Below, piece by piece: positions 27,214 to 36,144 of a stretch of 36,144 nt of DNA. Source of the stretch: Lysobacter antibioticus (lineage in GTDB: Bacteria > Pseudomonadota > Gammaproteobacteria > Xanthomonadales > Xanthomonadaceae). The position numbers were made by a program, and so were the translations under genes. The notes beneath the pieces were generated by a model. That model was not told the origin of the DNA. It saw only the letters and a list, made by a program, of their open reading frames with translations, and made no database searches. The stretch covers positions 5,178,855 to 5,214,998 of the forward strand of contig NZ_CP013141.1 in NCBI RefSeq assembly GCF_001442535.1, given 5' to 3'. Every line of letters starts with the position of its first letter. Within the stretch, counting starts at the first letter, position 1.

Positions 27214-27945
27214 ATGAAGACATCCCAGGTCCCACGCATCTTGCTGGTCGAGGACGACCCGACCAGCCGCGCCTTCCTGACCGCCGCGGTCGAGGCCGTG
27301 CCGGCCGAAGTCGACGGCGTCGACAGCCTCGCCGCGGCGATGGCGCTCGGCAATGCCGAGGACTACCAACTCTGGCTGTTCGATGCCCATCTGCCCGACG
27401 GCAGCGGCATCGATCTGCTCAAGCGCCTGCGCGAGCGTCATCCGAGCACGCTCGCGGTCGCTCATACCGCCACCGGCGAAACCGAAGTCCGCGACCGGCT
27501 GATCGCCTCGGGCTTCGCCGAAGTGCTGGTGAAACCACTGCCCGCCGCCGCGGTGCGCGCCGCGGTGCGGCGCTTGCTCGGCCTGCCCGAACACGATGTC
27601 GCAGTCGCGCTGTCGTCGATCGACGACGCCGATGCGCCGATCTGGGACGACGAGGTCGCCGCGCGCGCACTCAACGGCAACCGCGCCCATATCGCGACCC
27701 TGCGCGAGCTGTTCACCCAGGAGCTGCCGAATGCACGGCGTTCGGTTTCCAGCGCGGCGGAACTGGGCAATCTCGACGCCTTGCGCGGCGAGCTGCACAA
27801 ACTGCGTGCGAGCTGCGGCTTCGTCGGCGCTGCGCGCCTGGCGCAGGCGGTGCAGGAACTGCAGGCGCAACCCGACTCGTCCTTGCTGCTGGCGCGTTTC
27901 GACCGCGCCGCGCAGGACACCATCGCCCAGCCCACGCTGGGCTGA
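27214..27945 (+). CDS. Response regulator with receiver and Hpt domains
   Basis: A 243-aa cytoplasmic phosphorelay protein. The receiver domain (about 8-122) has the acidic pair Asp14/Asp15, phospho-acceptor Asp57 (LFDAHLPDG), Thr85 and Lys107 (VKPLP). A linker (125-145) leads to an Hpt domain (about 147-235) with the phosphorylatable His195 in HKLRASCGFVGA. There is no DNA-binding output domain and no histidine kinase gene in the window, so it must pass phosphate to or from a partner elsewhere. The weak ribosome-binding site and the 33-bp gap to the divergent ydbH-like gene are unusual. Confidence 0.88.
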   Translation: MKTSQVPRILLVEDDPTSRAFLTAAVEAVPAEVDGVDSLAAAMALGNAEDYQLWLFDAHLPDGSGIDLLKRLRERHPSTLAVAHTATGETEVRDRLIASGFAEVLVKPLPAAAVRAAVRRLLGLPEHDVAVALSSIDDADAPIWDDEVAARALNGNRAHIATLRELFTQELPNARRSVSSAAELGNLDALRGELHKLRASCGFVGAARLAQAVQELQAQPDSSLLLARFDRAAQDTIAQPTLG

Positions 27946-28010
27946 ATCCCTCGCTTCGGGTTTGCGGCCGAGTCCAGTCGACAGATCGGGCGAACCGCCG
28001 CGCATACGCA

Positions 28011-28033
28011 GCCGGCTGCTCCGGCAAAGCCGG
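28011..28033. terminator. Possible hairpin between convergent genes
   Basis: CCGGCT (28012-28017) can pair with AGCCGG (28028-28033), or GCCGG with CCGGC inside it. It sits between the stops of the response regulator and recO. No T-run follows, so the call is weak. Confidence 0.3.
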
Positions 28034-28038
28034 TGCGC

Positions 28039-28794
28039 TCAGCTGCCGTCGCCGTCGCGCCGGCTGTCGCGCTTCGGCGCGACCCGCGCCAGATCGGCCA
28101 ACAACTCCCAGGACTTCAAGCCGCGCGGCCCCAGATGGTGCACGAGCACCGAACGCATGGCCTGACGCAGGCCCGGCAGATCGGCCGCTTCCGGCGCGCT
28201 GTCGTCAGCGAGCGCGAGCAAGGCCCGGCCGGTCGCGGCGGCGCTGCGCTCGCCGTGGCCGCGATCGCTGAGCATGCGCCGCGGCCCCTGCTCGGGGTCG
28301 AGCCGATAGCGCGCAGCGGGGTCGATCGCGACGCCCTCGGCGTCGACGCTCCAATCGAAGCCCGAGCCGAGCGCATCGAGCAGATCGCGCTCGAAACACC
28401 TCAAGGTCCAGGCCAGTCCGTCGTCCTGCAGACGCGCGCGGGTGCGGCCGTACAGCTCGTACAGTTCCGGAAACGGGTCGTTGCGCTGCAGCAGGCGCAG
28501 CAGCAATTCGTTGACGTAGAACCCGGCCAGCGCGACCTCGCCGTCGAAGCGCGGGGCCGCGTCCAGCGCTTCGGCCGAAATCAGCCGGGCCAGTTCGCCG
28601 CGCGCCAAGGCATCCAGGCGGATGTGCTGGAACGGCTGCAAGGCGGCACGCAGCACCTGCCGTTTCGGCCCCTGCACCCCGCGCGCGACCAGACCGATGC
28701 GCCCGTGATGCTCGCTCAGCACCTCGACCAACAGGCTGGTCTCGCGCCAGGGGCGCGTGTGCAGCACGTAGGCGGATTCGGCGACGAGGTGCAT
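28039..28794 (-). CDS. recO: DNA repair protein RecO
   Basis: A 251-aa protein of recombinational repair that helps RecR load RecA on SSB-coated DNA. The N-terminal OB fold ([34 protein letters not shown]) and the helical part ([38 protein letters not shown]) are typical. The tail ([15 protein letters not shown]) is charged and variable. The ATG at 28794 has no good ribosome-binding site; the 157 bp before it are filled with an inverted pair of heptamer arrays. As in other gammaproteobacteria it follows era. Confidence 0.95.
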   Translation of the reverse strand: MHLVAESAYVLHTRPWRETSLLVEVLSEHHGRIGLVARGVQGPKRQVLRAALQPFQHIRLDALARGELARLISAEALDAAPRFDGEVALAGFYVNELLLRLLQRNDPFPELYELYGRTRARLQDDGLAWTLRCFERDLLDALGSGFDWSVDAEGVAIDPAARYRLDPEQGPRRMLSDRGHGERSAAATGRALLALADDSAPEAADLPGLRQAMRSVLVHHLGPRGLKSWELLADLARVAPKRDSRRDGDGS

Positions 28795-28797
28795 GCG

Positions 28798-28950
28798 ATT
28801 CGGGAATAGAGAATGGGGAGTCGGGAATCGGGATGGGAGCAGAAAGCAAAAGCGGACGCCCGCAAACTTCGGGACTCATCAAGCAACGTTAATCGAACAA
28901 CCGAAATCCCACTCTTACGAATCCCGACTCCCTATCCCCGATTCTCGCCC
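28798..28950. repeat. Inverted pair of GAATCGGG-type arrays between era and recO
   Basis: The left arm (about 28798-28842, containing GGGGAGTCGGGAATCG) and the right arm (about 28918-28950, containing CGAATCCCGACTCCCT) are imperfect reverse complements about 75 bp apart. They could fold into a long hairpin in the transcript between era and recO. Confidence 0.7.
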
Positions 28951-28951
28951 C

Positions 28952-29845
28952 TCATTCGTATCCGAGCTGGCGCAAGGCCGCTTCGTTGTCGGACCAGCCT
29001 TCGCGCACGCGCACCCAGGTTTCCAGGAACACCTTGGAACCGAACAGGCGCTCCATCTGCACGCGCGACTTGGCGCCGATTTCGCGCAGGCGCGAACCTG
29101 CCTTGCCGATCACGATCGCCTTCTGGCCTTCGCGTTCGACCCAGATCACCGCACCGATGCGCAGCAGTTCGCCGTCGACGACGAAACGCTCGATCTCGAC
29201 CGTGGTCGCGTACGGCAGCTCTTCGCCGAGCTGGCGCATGAGTTGTTCGCGGACCATTTCGCCGGCAAGAAAGCGCTGGCTCTTGTCGGTGATCTCGTCT
29301 TCGCCGTACAGCGCCTCCTGCTCGGGCAGCAGCGACAGCACCGTCTTGACCAGCGCGTCCAGGCCCTTGCCCTTGAGCGCCGAGATCGGATGCACGCTGG
29401 CGAAGTCGCGGCCCTCGCTGACTTTCGCCAGGTACGGCAGCAGCACGGTCTTGTCGGTGATGCGGTCGACCTGGTTGACCACCAGGACCACCGGCAAGCC
29501 AGCGCCGCGCAGGGCATCGAACGCGAGGGTGTCCTCGTCGTCCCACTGCCCGGCGCGCACCACCAGCAGGGCCGCGTCGACGCCTTCGAGGGCGCCGCGG
29601 GCGGCGCGGTTCATCATCCGGTTCATCGCCCGCTTCTGTTCGCGATGGATGCCGGGAGTATCGACCAGCAACAGCTGGCCTTCGGGAAAGGTGGCGATGC
29701 CGAGCAGGCGATGGCGCGTGGTCTGCGGGCGCGGCGAGACGATGCTGACCTTGGCCCCGACCAGGGCATTGACGAGGGTGGATTTGCCGACGTTGGGACG
29801 GCCGATGACGGCGACGTGGCCGGCGCGATGCGAAGAGGAAGTCAT
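28952..29845 (-). CDS. era: GTPase Era
   Basis: A 297-aa essential GTPase that binds 16S rRNA and helps assemble the small ribosomal subunit. G1 is GRPNVGKS (15-22), G3 DTPG (62-65) and G5 SALKG (155-159). G4 reads NQVD (124-127), where NKxD is usual: the Lys that packs on guanine is replaced by Gln. The C-terminal KH domain includes [13 protein letters not shown]. The ATG at 29845 gives the family length; its ribosome-binding site is weak. It is separated from rnc by 148 bp with a heptamer array, where many relatives have overlapping genes. Confidence 0.95.
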   Translation of the reverse strand: MTSSSHRAGHVAVIGRPNVGKSTLVNALVGAKVSIVSPRPQTTRHRLLGIATFPEGQLLLVDTPGIHREQKRAMNRMMNRAARGALEGVDAALLVVRAGQWDDEDTLAFDALRGAGLPVVLVVNQVDRITDKTVLLPYLAKVSEGRDFASVHPISALKGKGLDALVKTVLSLLPEQEALYGEDEITDKSQRFLAGEMVREQLMRQLGEELPYATTVEIERFVVDGELLRIGAVIWVEREGQKAIVIGKAGSRLREIGAKSRVQMERLFGSKVFLETWVRVREGWSDNEAALRQLGYE

Positions 29846-29964
29846 GGGGGAATTGTCCGCCTGGGCGGCGGGAACAGCAAATCGAGCTCGGACGCCGGGA
29901 ATCGGCGAGCGCTGCGTCGCAAGCTGGGGCACTCGCCGGGGCGCCCGGACGCCATGGCTTTTAC

Positions 29965-29986
29965 GATTCCCGATTCCCGATTCCCG
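29965..29986. repeat. GATTCCC heptamer array between rnc and era
   Basis: Three perfect GATTCCC units and one extra base, 8 bp beyond the stop of rnc, in a stretch that also separates it from era. Confidence 0.8.
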
Positions 29987-29993
29987 CCACAAC

Positions 29994-30653
29994 TCAATCC
30001 GCCTTGAGTTGGCGCAGCACGTCTTCGGCGGCGATTTGCTCGGCGGCGCGGCGCGAGCCGGCCTCGCCCACCGCACTGAGCGGCGGCTGGGTCAACACAC
30101 AGCTGACCTGGAAGGTTTTGGCATGGTCTTCGCCGCTTTCGGCGATCAGGGTGTACACCGGCAGCGGCTTCTGCCGCCCCTGCAGCCATTCCTGGAGCCG
30201 GGTCTTGGCGTCCTTGCCGACCTTGTGCGGCGGCGGCAGGGCTTCCATCGCCGCGGCGAACCAGGGCAGGACCTGGGTGCGGCAGGCCTCGAAGCCTGCG
30301 TCTAGGTAGATCGCCGCGACCACGGCCTCGAGGGCATCGGCGAGGATCGAATCGCGGCGATGCCCGCCGGACTTCATTTCGCCGGGCCCGAGGGTCAATT
30401 TTGCGCCGAGTTCGAGCGTGCGCGCGATCGGCGCCAGGGCCGATTCGCGCACCAGCTCGGCGCGGGCGCGGGTCAGCGCGCCCTCGTCGGCTTGCGGCCA
30501 ACGCTGGTACAGCGCCTCGGCGACCATCAGGTTCACCAATGCATCGCCGAGGAACTCGAGACGTTCGTTATGCGGGGCCCCGGCGCTTCGATGCGTCAGG
30601 GCCTGCTCCAGCAATCCCGGGTTCGCGAAACGATGCGTGAACGAATCAGTCAC
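29994..30653 (-). CDS. rnc: Ribonuclease III
   Basis: A 219-aa double-strand-specific endoribonuclease that processes rRNA precursors and some mRNAs. The catalytic domain has the signature [12 protein letters not shown] (29-40) with Glu33 and Asp37, and [20 protein letters not shown] with Asp106 and Glu109. The double-stranded RNA-binding domain covers about 147-217 ([12 protein letters not shown] ... [13 protein letters not shown]). The start is a GTG at 30653 whose first bases overlap the end of the DUF4845 gene by 8 nt (GTGACTGA), so translation is coupled. Confidence 0.95.
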   Translation of the reverse strand: MTDSFTHRFANPGLLEQALTHRSAGAPHNERLEFLGDALVNLMVAEALYQRWPQADEGALTRARAELVRESALAPIARTLELGAKLTLGPGEMKSGGHRRDSILADALEAVVAAIYLDAGFEACRTQVLPWFAAAMEALPPPHKVGKDAKTRLQEWLQGRQKPLPVYTLIAESGEDHAKTFQVSCVLTQPPLSAVGEAGSRRAAEQIAAEDVLRQLKAD

Positions 30654-31023
30654 CGTCTATCGAACGCAGTTGCTGCACCGCATTGAAGCGGCCGACGACA
30701 TCGAGATTGGCGATCAGCGGACGACGCACCTCGTAGTTCACGGTGATCTCCATGCCCTGATCATTGCGCACGATCTTGAAATGCGCAGGCTTCACACTCT
30801 CGACATAGCTCATTTCCATGCGGCGGAAGAACAAGGTGCGCACTTTGGCACTGTCCATACGCCCGGCACCCGGCTCCTTCGCCAGGTCAGCGAGCGAACG
30901 CTTGACCGAATAGAACTCCGTATACATCGGTACCAGCTTCATGCCCATGTAGGCGAATACGCCGACCACGGCCAGCACGATAATGAACCCGATCAGGGTG
31001 ATGCCGCTCTGGTTACGCTTCAT
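30646..31023 (-). CDS. DUF4845 membrane protein
   Basis: A 125-aa protein with one N-terminal membrane segment (about 8-28) and a small periplasmic domain. The N-terminus [16 protein letters not shown] resembles a type IV prepilin leader with its Gly before the hydrophobic helix, but lacks the usual Glu at position 5. The family is found between lepB and rnc in Pseudomonas and Xanthomonas relatives; its role is unknown. I chose the ATG at 31023, with GGGGA 8 nt upstream, over a TTG at 31038. Confidence 0.85.
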   Translation of the reverse strand: MKRNQSGITLIGFIIVLAVVGVFAYMGMKLVPMYTEFYSVKRSLADLAKEPGAGRMDSAKVRTLFFRRMEMSYVESVKPAHFKIVRNDQGMEITVNYEVRRPLIANLDVVGRFNAVQQLRSIDGD

Positions 31024-31113
31024 ACCTTCGATCCCCAATTGATCAATGTGCCGGGTTCGCGCGTGCCCGATGCACTCGCGAACCGCGTCCCCATCCGCAG
31101 CGGCATGCCGCCG

Positions 31114-31899
31114 TTACGGAATGCTGCTGCCGATGCGCGAGAAATCCACGCCCCCATCGAAATTCATCCAGATCAGGAACGCCTTGCCGCGCAGGTTCTG
31201 TTCCGGCAGGAAGCCCCAGTATCGGCTGTCCTCGCTGTTGTCGCGATTGTCGCCCATCACAAAATACTCGCCCTGCGGCACGACCCACTCGCCCTCGCCC
31301 TGGTCCAGCAGCGGCGACTCGGCGCGCAACAGGATGCGATGGACGTGGTTGCCGACCTGCTCGCGCAGTTCCTGGGCGCCGGTCATCTCGGTGCCGTTGC
31401 CGCGGCCCTGGTAGGTGCCGATCGGGGCGTAGAGAATCGGCTCGCCGTTCACGGTCAGGCGGCCGTCGCGGTAGCTGATCTTGTCGCCCGGCAGGCCGAT
31501 GATGCGCTTGATCCAGTCCTGCTCGGGGTGGTGGGGCGGGCGGAACACGACCACGTCGCCGCGCGCCGGCTCGCCCATCGCCAGGATCTTGCGATTGGTG
31601 ATCGGCAGGCGCAGGCCGTAGGTGAACTTGTTGACCAGGATGAAGTCGCCGGTCAACAGGGTCGGCATCATCGAGTTCGAGGGGATCCGGAACGGCTCGG
31701 CGATGAAGCTGCGCAGGATCAGCACCACGAACAGCACCGGGAAGAACGCCTTCGAATAATCGACGACGATCGGCTCCTTGCCGTCGTCGAGCAGGCCCTC
31801 GCGCGCGGCGCGGCGTTTGGCCAGAACCAGCTTGTCGAGCAACCAGACGACGCCGGTGAATATCGTCAGCGACACCAGTGCGATTTCGAACCAACGCAT
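31114..31899 (-). CDS. lepB: Signal peptidase I
   Basis: A 261-aa inner-membrane protease that removes signal peptides. There are two membrane segments (about 3-22 and 51-64). The catalytic Ser76 is in RIPSNSMMPTL and Lys131 in DWIKRIIGLPGD; GDNRDNSEDSRYWGF near the C-terminus is the third conserved box. AAGGAA 6 nt before the ATG at 31899 fixes the start; an upstream frame to 31977 would add 26 non-conserved residues. It follows lepA after 231 bp and precedes the DUF4845 gene. Confidence 0.95.
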   Translation of the reverse strand: MRWFEIALVSLTIFTGVVWLLDKLVLAKRRAAREGLLDDGKEPIVVDYSKAFFPVLFVVLILRSFIAEPFRIPSNSMMPTLLTGDFILVNKFTYGLRLPITNRKILAMGEPARGDVVVFRPPHHPEQDWIKRIIGLPGDKISYRDGRLTVNGEPILYAPIGTYQGRGNGTEMTGAQELREQVGNHVHRILLRAESPLLDQGEGEWVVPQGEYFVMGDNRDNSEDSRYWGFLPEQNLRGKAFLIWMNFDGGVDFSRIGSSIP

Positions 31900-32070
31900 T
31901 GCCGTTTCCTTGCGGTGTTGTGAGCCGGAGCCGAGAAACGCAGACAGCGGGCCGAACGTAATGCGCGAGCGGGCCATGACGGCTCGATTGCGTTGCGCCT
32001 GTCCTACCGCTGCCTACCCTCGCCGTCCGATGATGTTACGGAAACTCCTGGGCGACCATCGGAGCCGCCT

Positions 32071-32088
32071 TGCGCCCGGTCGGGCGCA
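32071..32088 (-). terminator. Hairpin between lepA and lepB
   Basis: TGCGCCC and GGGCGCA form a perfect 7-bp stem around a 4-nt loop, about 43 bp after the stop of lepA. No T-run follows. It may only dampen read-through or be a processing site within the operon. Confidence 0.3.
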
Positions 32089-32130
32089 GCCGCGGTTCCT
32101 CAACCCCCCATCCCTATTTCCGCCGTTCGC

Positions 32131-33924
32131 TTACTTGTCGCCGGTGGAGAGCACCGCGAGGAAGGCTTCCTGCGGAATCTCCACGCGACCGACCTGCTTC
32201 ATCCGCTTCTTGCCCTCTTTCTGCTTTTCGAGGAGCTTCTTCTTGCGGCTGATGTCGCCACCATAACATTTGGCCAAAACGTTCTTGCGCATGGCCTTGA
32301 CCGTGCTGCGGGCGATGATCTGCGAGCCGATCGCGGCCTGGATGGCGACGTCGAACATCTGCCGCGGGATCAGCTCCTTCATCTTCTCGCACAAGTCGCG
32401 GCCGCGCCGGTCGGCATGGCTGCGGTGGACGATGATGGACAACGCATCGACCTTGTCGCCGTTGATCAGCGTGTCCACGCGCACGAACGGGCCATCCTGG
32501 AAACGCAGGAAGTGATAGTCCAGCGAGGCGTAGCCGCGCGAGACCGACTTGAGCTTATCGAAGAAGTCCAGCACCACCTCGGCCATCGGCAGCTCGTAGC
32601 TGATCTGCACTTGGCTGGCCATGTAAGTGATGCCGATCTGCACGCCGCGCTTTTCCTCGCACAGCTTGATCACGTTGCCGATGTAATCGGGCGGCGTGAG
32701 GATGTTGGCGCGGATCACCGGCTCGCGGATTTCCTGGACCAGGTTCAACTGCGGCAGCTTGGCCGGGTTGTCCATCGGAATCACGGTGCCGTCGGTCTTG
32801 AGCACTTCGTAGATCACCGTCGGCGCGGTGCTGATCAGGTTGAGATCGTATTCGCGCTCCAGGCGCTCCTGCACGATCTCCATGTGCAGCATGCCGAGGA
32901 AGCCGCAGCGGAAGCCGAAGCCCATGGCCTCGGAGCTTTCCGGCTCGAAACGCAGGGCGGCGTCGTTGAGGCGCAGCTTTTCCAGGGCTTCGCGCAGCGC
33001 CGGATAGTCCTCGGCATCGACCGGGAACAGGCCGGCGAACACGCGCGGCTGCATTTCCTGGAAGCCCGGCAGGGGCTTGGGCGCCGGGTCGCTGGCCAGG
33101 GTCAGAGTGTCGCCGACCGGCGCGCCGTGCACGTCCTTGATGCTGGCGTTGATCCAGCCCACTTCGCCGGCGCCGAGCTTGGCCAGGTCTTTGCGCTTCG
33201 GAGTGAACACGCCGACCTTGTCGACCAAGTGGGTGCGGCCGGTCGACATCACCAGGATCTTGCTGCCCGGGACGATCTCGCCCTGCATGACCCGCACCAG
33301 CGAGACCACGCCGAGGTAGTTGTCGAACCACGAGTCGATGATCAGCGCCTGCAACTTGTCGGTATCGCGCGGCTTCGGCGGCGGGATGCGCTTGACGATC
33401 GCCTCCAGCACCAGATCGACGTTGAGGCCGGTCTTGGCGCTGATCGCGACCGCGTCCTCGGCGTCGATGCCGATCACCGCTTCGATCTCGGCCTTGGCGC
33501 GCTCGATATCGGCGGTCGGCAGATCGATCTTGTTGAGCACCGGCACGACTTCCAGGCCCTGCTCCACCGCGGTGTAGCAATTGGCCACCGACTGCGCTTC
33601 CACGCCCTGGGCGGCGTCGACAACCAGCAGGGCGCCTTCGCAGGCAGCCAGCGAGCGGCTGACTTCATAACTGAAGTCGACGTGCCCGGGGGTGTCGATG
33701 AAGTTGAGCTGGTAGACCTGCCCGTCCTTGGCCTTGTAGGGCAAGGACACGGACTGGGCCTTGATGGTGATGCCGCGTTCGCGCTCGATCGGATTGGAAT
33801 CGAGCACCTGCGCTTCCATCTCGCGCGCTTCGAGACCTCCGCACAGCTGGATGATGCGGTCGGCGAGCGTCGACTTGCCATGGTCGACGTGGGCGATGAT
33901 CGAGAAGTTTCTGATGTGTTGCAT
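32131..33924 (-). CDS. lepA: Elongation factor 4 (LepA)
   Basis: A 597-aa translational GTPase that acts on the ribosome, reported to back-translocate stalled complexes or aid ribosome assembly. G1 AHVDHGKS (11-18), the effector Thr in RGITIKAQ, G3 DTPGH (77-81) and G4 NKID (131-134) are intact. The domains related to EF-G III and V and the LepA-specific C-terminal domain ([24 protein letters not shown]) follow. Length is as usual for the family. It is the first gene of the lep-rnc-era-recO cluster. Confidence 0.97.
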   Translation of the reverse strand: MQHIRNFSIIAHVDHGKSTLADRIIQLCGGLEAREMEAQVLDSNPIERERGITIKAQSVSLPYKAKDGQVYQLNFIDTPGHVDFSYEVSRSLAACEGALLVVDAAQGVEAQSVANCYTAVEQGLEVVPVLNKIDLPTADIERAKAEIEAVIGIDAEDAVAISAKTGLNVDLVLEAIVKRIPPPKPRDTDKLQALIIDSWFDNYLGVVSLVRVMQGEIVPGSKILVMSTGRTHLVDKVGVFTPKRKDLAKLGAGEVGWINASIKDVHGAPVGDTLTLASDPAPKPLPGFQEMQPRVFAGLFPVDAEDYPALREALEKLRLNDAALRFEPESSEAMGFGFRCGFLGMLHMEIVQERLEREYDLNLISTAPTVIYEVLKTDGTVIPMDNPAKLPQLNLVQEIREPVIRANILTPPDYIGNVIKLCEEKRGVQIGITYMASQVQISYELPMAEVVLDFFDKLKSVSRGYASLDYHFLRFQDGPFVRVDTLINGDKVDALSIIVHRSHADRRGRDLCEKMKELIPRQMFDVAIQAAIGSQIIARSTVKAMRKNVLAKCYGGDISRKKKLLEKQKEGKKRMKQVGRVEIPQEAFLAVLSTGDK

Positions 33925-34138
33925 GCGAGGCGACGCGGAGCTCGCCGGTTCCAGGAAAATTAACGGGAGATTATCGCATAGGCCCCGGCGCTGACGGCAG
34001 TTCCCGTCGCGCCCGGGCGGGCGCCGCTCAGAAAGCCCGATGCCGGGCTGCCATGGACTGTGACTGTGCTGCCGGCTGTAACCGGCACGCGCCCGCCAAG
34101 GACGGGCGAACGTTGATCGACCGGCCCGGCACGGTCAC

Positions 34139-34167
34139 AGCCCGGGCGCCGACAGGCGCCTCGGGCT
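34139..34167 (-). terminator. Hairpin after the mucD gene
   Basis: AGCCCGGGCGCC pairs with GGCGCCTCGGGCT around the loop GACA (about 12 pairs, one mismatch), 18 nt beyond the stop of the protease gene. There is no T-run. Three further small GC hairpins lie between it and the lepA start. Confidence 0.5.
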
Positions 34168-34184
34168 GGAACCCAGGCTGGGAC

Positions 34185-35759
34185 TTACTTTTCCTCGCTG
34201 GCCTGGACCGCGATGAACTGGGTCGCGGCGCCACGGCGGATCAGCAGCATCACGGTCTGGCCCGGCCTGGTGCCGGCCAGGGCTCGATCAAGGGCCGCGG
34301 CGCTGCCGACCTGGACCCGGCCGACCGAGAGGACGACATCGCCCGGACGCACCCCGGCTTCGCCGGCGGCGTCGCCCGGATCGCGCACCACCACGCCCTC
34401 GCCTGCCTTGATACCGAGGCGCTGGCGGGTCGCCGCATCGACGTCCTGGGTGATCAGGCCGAGGGGATTGCCGTTGTTGCGCGGTGTAACGGAGTCGCCC
34501 GGACGCGCCGGCTTGTCGCCGCCGGTCAAGCCCGCCGCTGCGCCGGCGTCCAATTCGCTGACGGCCACGGTCAGCTCGACATTCTTGCCGTCGCGGAATA
34601 CGCCCAACTTCGCCTTGGAACCGGGAGGCAGGTTACCGATGAGCGGCGGCAGGTCGCTGGACTCGTGCACCGGCGTGCCGTTGACCGAACGAATGACGTC
34701 GCCCGGCACCAGACCGGCCTTGGCCGCGGGGCCGCCTTCCAGCACCTGGTTGACGAGCGCGCCGCTGCTATCGGGCAAGCCGAACCCGGCGACCTTTTCG
34801 CTGGTGAGAGGCTCGACCACCACGCCCAACTGACCGCGGCTGACCTTGCCGGTCGCGCGCAACTGCTCGGCCGAATTCATCGCCACGTCGATCGGGATCG
34901 CGAAGCTCACGCCCATGTAGCCGCCGGAGTTCGAGAAGATCTGCGAATTGATGCCCACCACCTCGCCGCTGGTATTGAGCAAGGGACCGCCCGAGTTGCC
35001 CTGGTTGATCGCGACATCGGTCTGGATGAAGGGCACGTAGCGCTGATCGGCATAGGGATTGCTGCGCCCGACCGCACTGACGATGCCGGCGGTGACCGAA
35101 TGGTCGAGGCCGAACGGCGAGCCGATCGCGACCACCCATTGCCCGGCCTTGGTCTGGCCGGCGCCGGCGGCGCGCAGGAACGGCAGGCCCTTGGCGTCGA
35201 TCTTGAGCAGGGCCACGTCGGACTGCTCGTCGCTGCCGATCACCTTGGCCTTGAGCTCGCGGCGGTCGGTCAGCTTGACCGTGACCGTGTCGGCGCCGTC
35301 GACCACATGATGGTTGGTCAACACGTAGCCGTCCTGCGAAATCAGGAAACCGCTGCCGATCGAACGACCGCCGCCGCGCGGCTGGCGCGGGCCCTGCTGG
35401 CCCGGTCCGGGCATGCCCGGCATGCCTTCCGGGCCGAAGAAGCGGCGGAAGAACTCGGGAATCTGCTCTTCGTCCGGCATACCGCTATTACGCGCCACCC
35501 GCTTGGGGGTGACCTCGGCGCTGATGTTGACCACCGCCGGGCCGACCCTCTGCACCAGATTGGTGAAATCGGGCAGGCCGGCGACCAGGGGAGCGGCGGG
35601 CGTCGCCGACGGCGGCGGCGCAATGGGGGTGGTCGGCGCCTGCGCCGTGCAGGCCACCGGCAGCGCGGCGATGATCGCGCCGACCAGGGCCAGGGAATGC
35701 AGCGGACGGCTGCCGGCTGCGGTGCTCTTCGGAAGGCTGTTCATCAGGGGACGGATCAT
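34185..35759 (-). CDS. mucD: Periplasmic serine protease, DegP/DegQ/MucD family
   Basis: A 524-aa protease and chaperone for misfolded envelope proteins. A signal peptide covers about 20-41; VAC at 35-37 is a poor lipobox, so cleavage near AQA is more likely. After a Pro-rich linker come the protease domain with His151 (TNHHVV), Asp181 (SDVALLKI) and Ser256 (GNSGGPLL), then two PDZ domains (about 285-375 and 415-515). A Gly/Pro/Met-rich loop (110-131) is longer than in many relatives. GAGG 8 nt before the ATG at 35759 fixes the start. In Xanthomonas the order is rpoE-rseA-mucD, which fits the gene upstream. Confidence 0.92.
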   Translation of the reverse strand: MIRPLMNSLPKSTAAGSRPLHSLALVGAIIAALPVACTAQAPTTPIAPPPSATPAAPLVAGLPDFTNLVQRVGPAVVNISAEVTPKRVARNSGMPDEEQIPEFFRRFFGPEGMPGMPGPGQQGPRQPRGGGRSIGSGFLISQDGYVLTNHHVVDGADTVTVKLTDRRELKAKVIGSDEQSDVALLKIDAKGLPFLRAAGAGQTKAGQWVVAIGSPFGLDHSVTAGIVSAVGRSNPYADQRYVPFIQTDVAINQGNSGGPLLNTSGEVVGINSQIFSNSGGYMGVSFAIPIDVAMNSAEQLRATGKVSRGQLGVVVEPLTSEKVAGFGLPDSSGALVNQVLEGGPAAKAGLVPGDVIRSVNGTPVHESSDLPPLIGNLPPGSKAKLGVFRDGKNVELTVAVSELDAGAAAGLTGGDKPARPGDSVTPRNNGNPLGLITQDVDAATRQRLGIKAGEGVVVRDPGDAAGEAGVRPGDVVLSVGRVQVGSAAALDRALAGTRPGQTVMLLIRRGAATQFIAVQASEEK

Positions 35760-35882
35760 GGAAGCGGCCTCGAAACGACGTGGATTTTCCGGGGAAAAGA
35801 CAACAGGACGCCTTGCGCGGCGGGGCCGCGCATTCGACGAAGAGGGACTGCCCGGCCGCAACGACCGTGGCAGGCAAGTGGA

Positions 35883-36143
35883 TCAGGGCTGCGGCTGCGG
35901 CCGTTGCGTGGCCTGCGACCGCACCCTGGCCTCTTCGGCCTGGGTGGCCGGCTCGAAGGGGTAGAACGATTGCGAGACGCTGCCGCCGTTGCCGACGCTG
36001 CCGTAACCGGCGGTGTAGCTGCTGCCGCCCGGATAGTTGGGCAGGACCGCACGCGGCCACGGGCGCGTCGCGGGCGATTCGCTCGGCTGCGGCCGGAACG
36101 GGTTGGCGTGGACGGCCTCGGCCGGCAGCGGCGAGGCGTTGGC
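35883..36143 (-). CDS. C-terminal end of a gene upstream of mucD, probably rseA
   Basis: The last 86 residues of a frame that enters from beyond the window edge and ends at TGA (35883-35885). It is Pro/Ser/Gly-rich: ANPFRPQPSES, RPWPRAVLPNYPGG, GYGSVGNGGSVSQSFYPFEP and a PQPQP end. No domain is recognisable in this tail. Its position 123 bp upstream of mucD and the pattern RPWPRAVLP suggest the periplasmic tail of the sigma-E anti-sigma factor RseA/MucA, as in the Xanthomonas rpoE-rseA-mucD locus. That identity is inference from context. Confidence 0.6.
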   Translation of the reverse strand, partial: ANASPLPAEAVHANPFRPQPSESPATRPWPRAVLPNYPGGSSYTAGYGSVGNGGSVSQSFYPFEPATQAEEARVRSQATQRPQPQP

Positions 36144-36144
36144 G

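Noticed and set aside
31993..33963. Long plus-strand frame opposite lepA
   Set aside because: LepA on the other strand is unmistakable; the frame is a shadow.

Overview
The window is GC-rich DNA from a gammaproteobacterium of the Xanthomonadaceae, most likely a Lysobacter. The best single clue is a secreted serine protease (13466-14665) that, compared from memory, is very close to alpha-lytic protease of Lysobacter enzymogenes across both its pro-region and its mature domain. Gene order (lepA-lepB-DUF4845-rnc-era-recO; a MucD-type protease behind a probable sigma-E regulator) and dispersed intergenic repeats fit the same family.

Layout. 1-614 has no supported gene and is built of repeats. 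615-3805 is a two-gene operon: a thiamine-diphosphate enzyme of the acetolactate synthase type and an aldehyde dehydrogenase. 4024-5982 is a von Willebrand (YfbK-type) lipoprotein, convergent with a large GAF-GAF-GGDEF-EAL cyclic-di-GMP enzyme (5972-9019). Divergent from that are an ECF sigma factor and a translationally coupled, probable membrane anti-sigma factor, then a YigZ/IMPACT protein and an ABC exporter. 13466-14665 is the alpha-lytic-type protease. 15253-17681 (minus) holds an AidB-like acyl-CoA dehydrogenase, an L,D-transpeptidase and a 58-aa membrane protein. 17682-18644 is a second repeat-rich region. 18645-21990 (minus) has a cold-shock protein, the tight operon nagZ-hpt-methylthioinosine phosphorylase, and a CYTH protein. 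22084-25034 has a secreted protein of unknown function, RlmD, and a lipoprotein that looks like a natural YnbE-YdbL fusion, downstream of its partner YdbH (25150-27180). A receiver-Hpt response regulator (27214-27945) diverges from ydbH. 28039-33924 (minus) is the lepA-lepB-DUF4845-rnc-era-recO cluster. 34185-35759 is a MucD/DegQ protease, and the window ends inside the gene upstream of it, probably rseA.

Functional themes. NagZ, the L,D-transpeptidase, YdbH/YnbE-YdbL, MucD and the probable RseA all concern envelope maintenance. The nucleoside phosphorylase and the hypoxanthine phosphoribosyltransferase make a short salvage route from methylthioinosine to IMP. The lep-rnc-era-recO cluster serves translation, protein export, RNA processing and repair.

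The most unusual signal is a dispersed intergenic element of about 200 bp, seen in two near-complete type A copies, one diverged type B copy and one edge fragment. It is made of consecutive hairpins whose stems differ between copies by compensating changes on both arms, and each complete copy is followed by a short 6-7-nt tandem tail. The copies lie in inverted orientation around an 18-kb block. Further repeats are five REP-like 24-mers and GATTCCC heptamer arrays lying inside operons.
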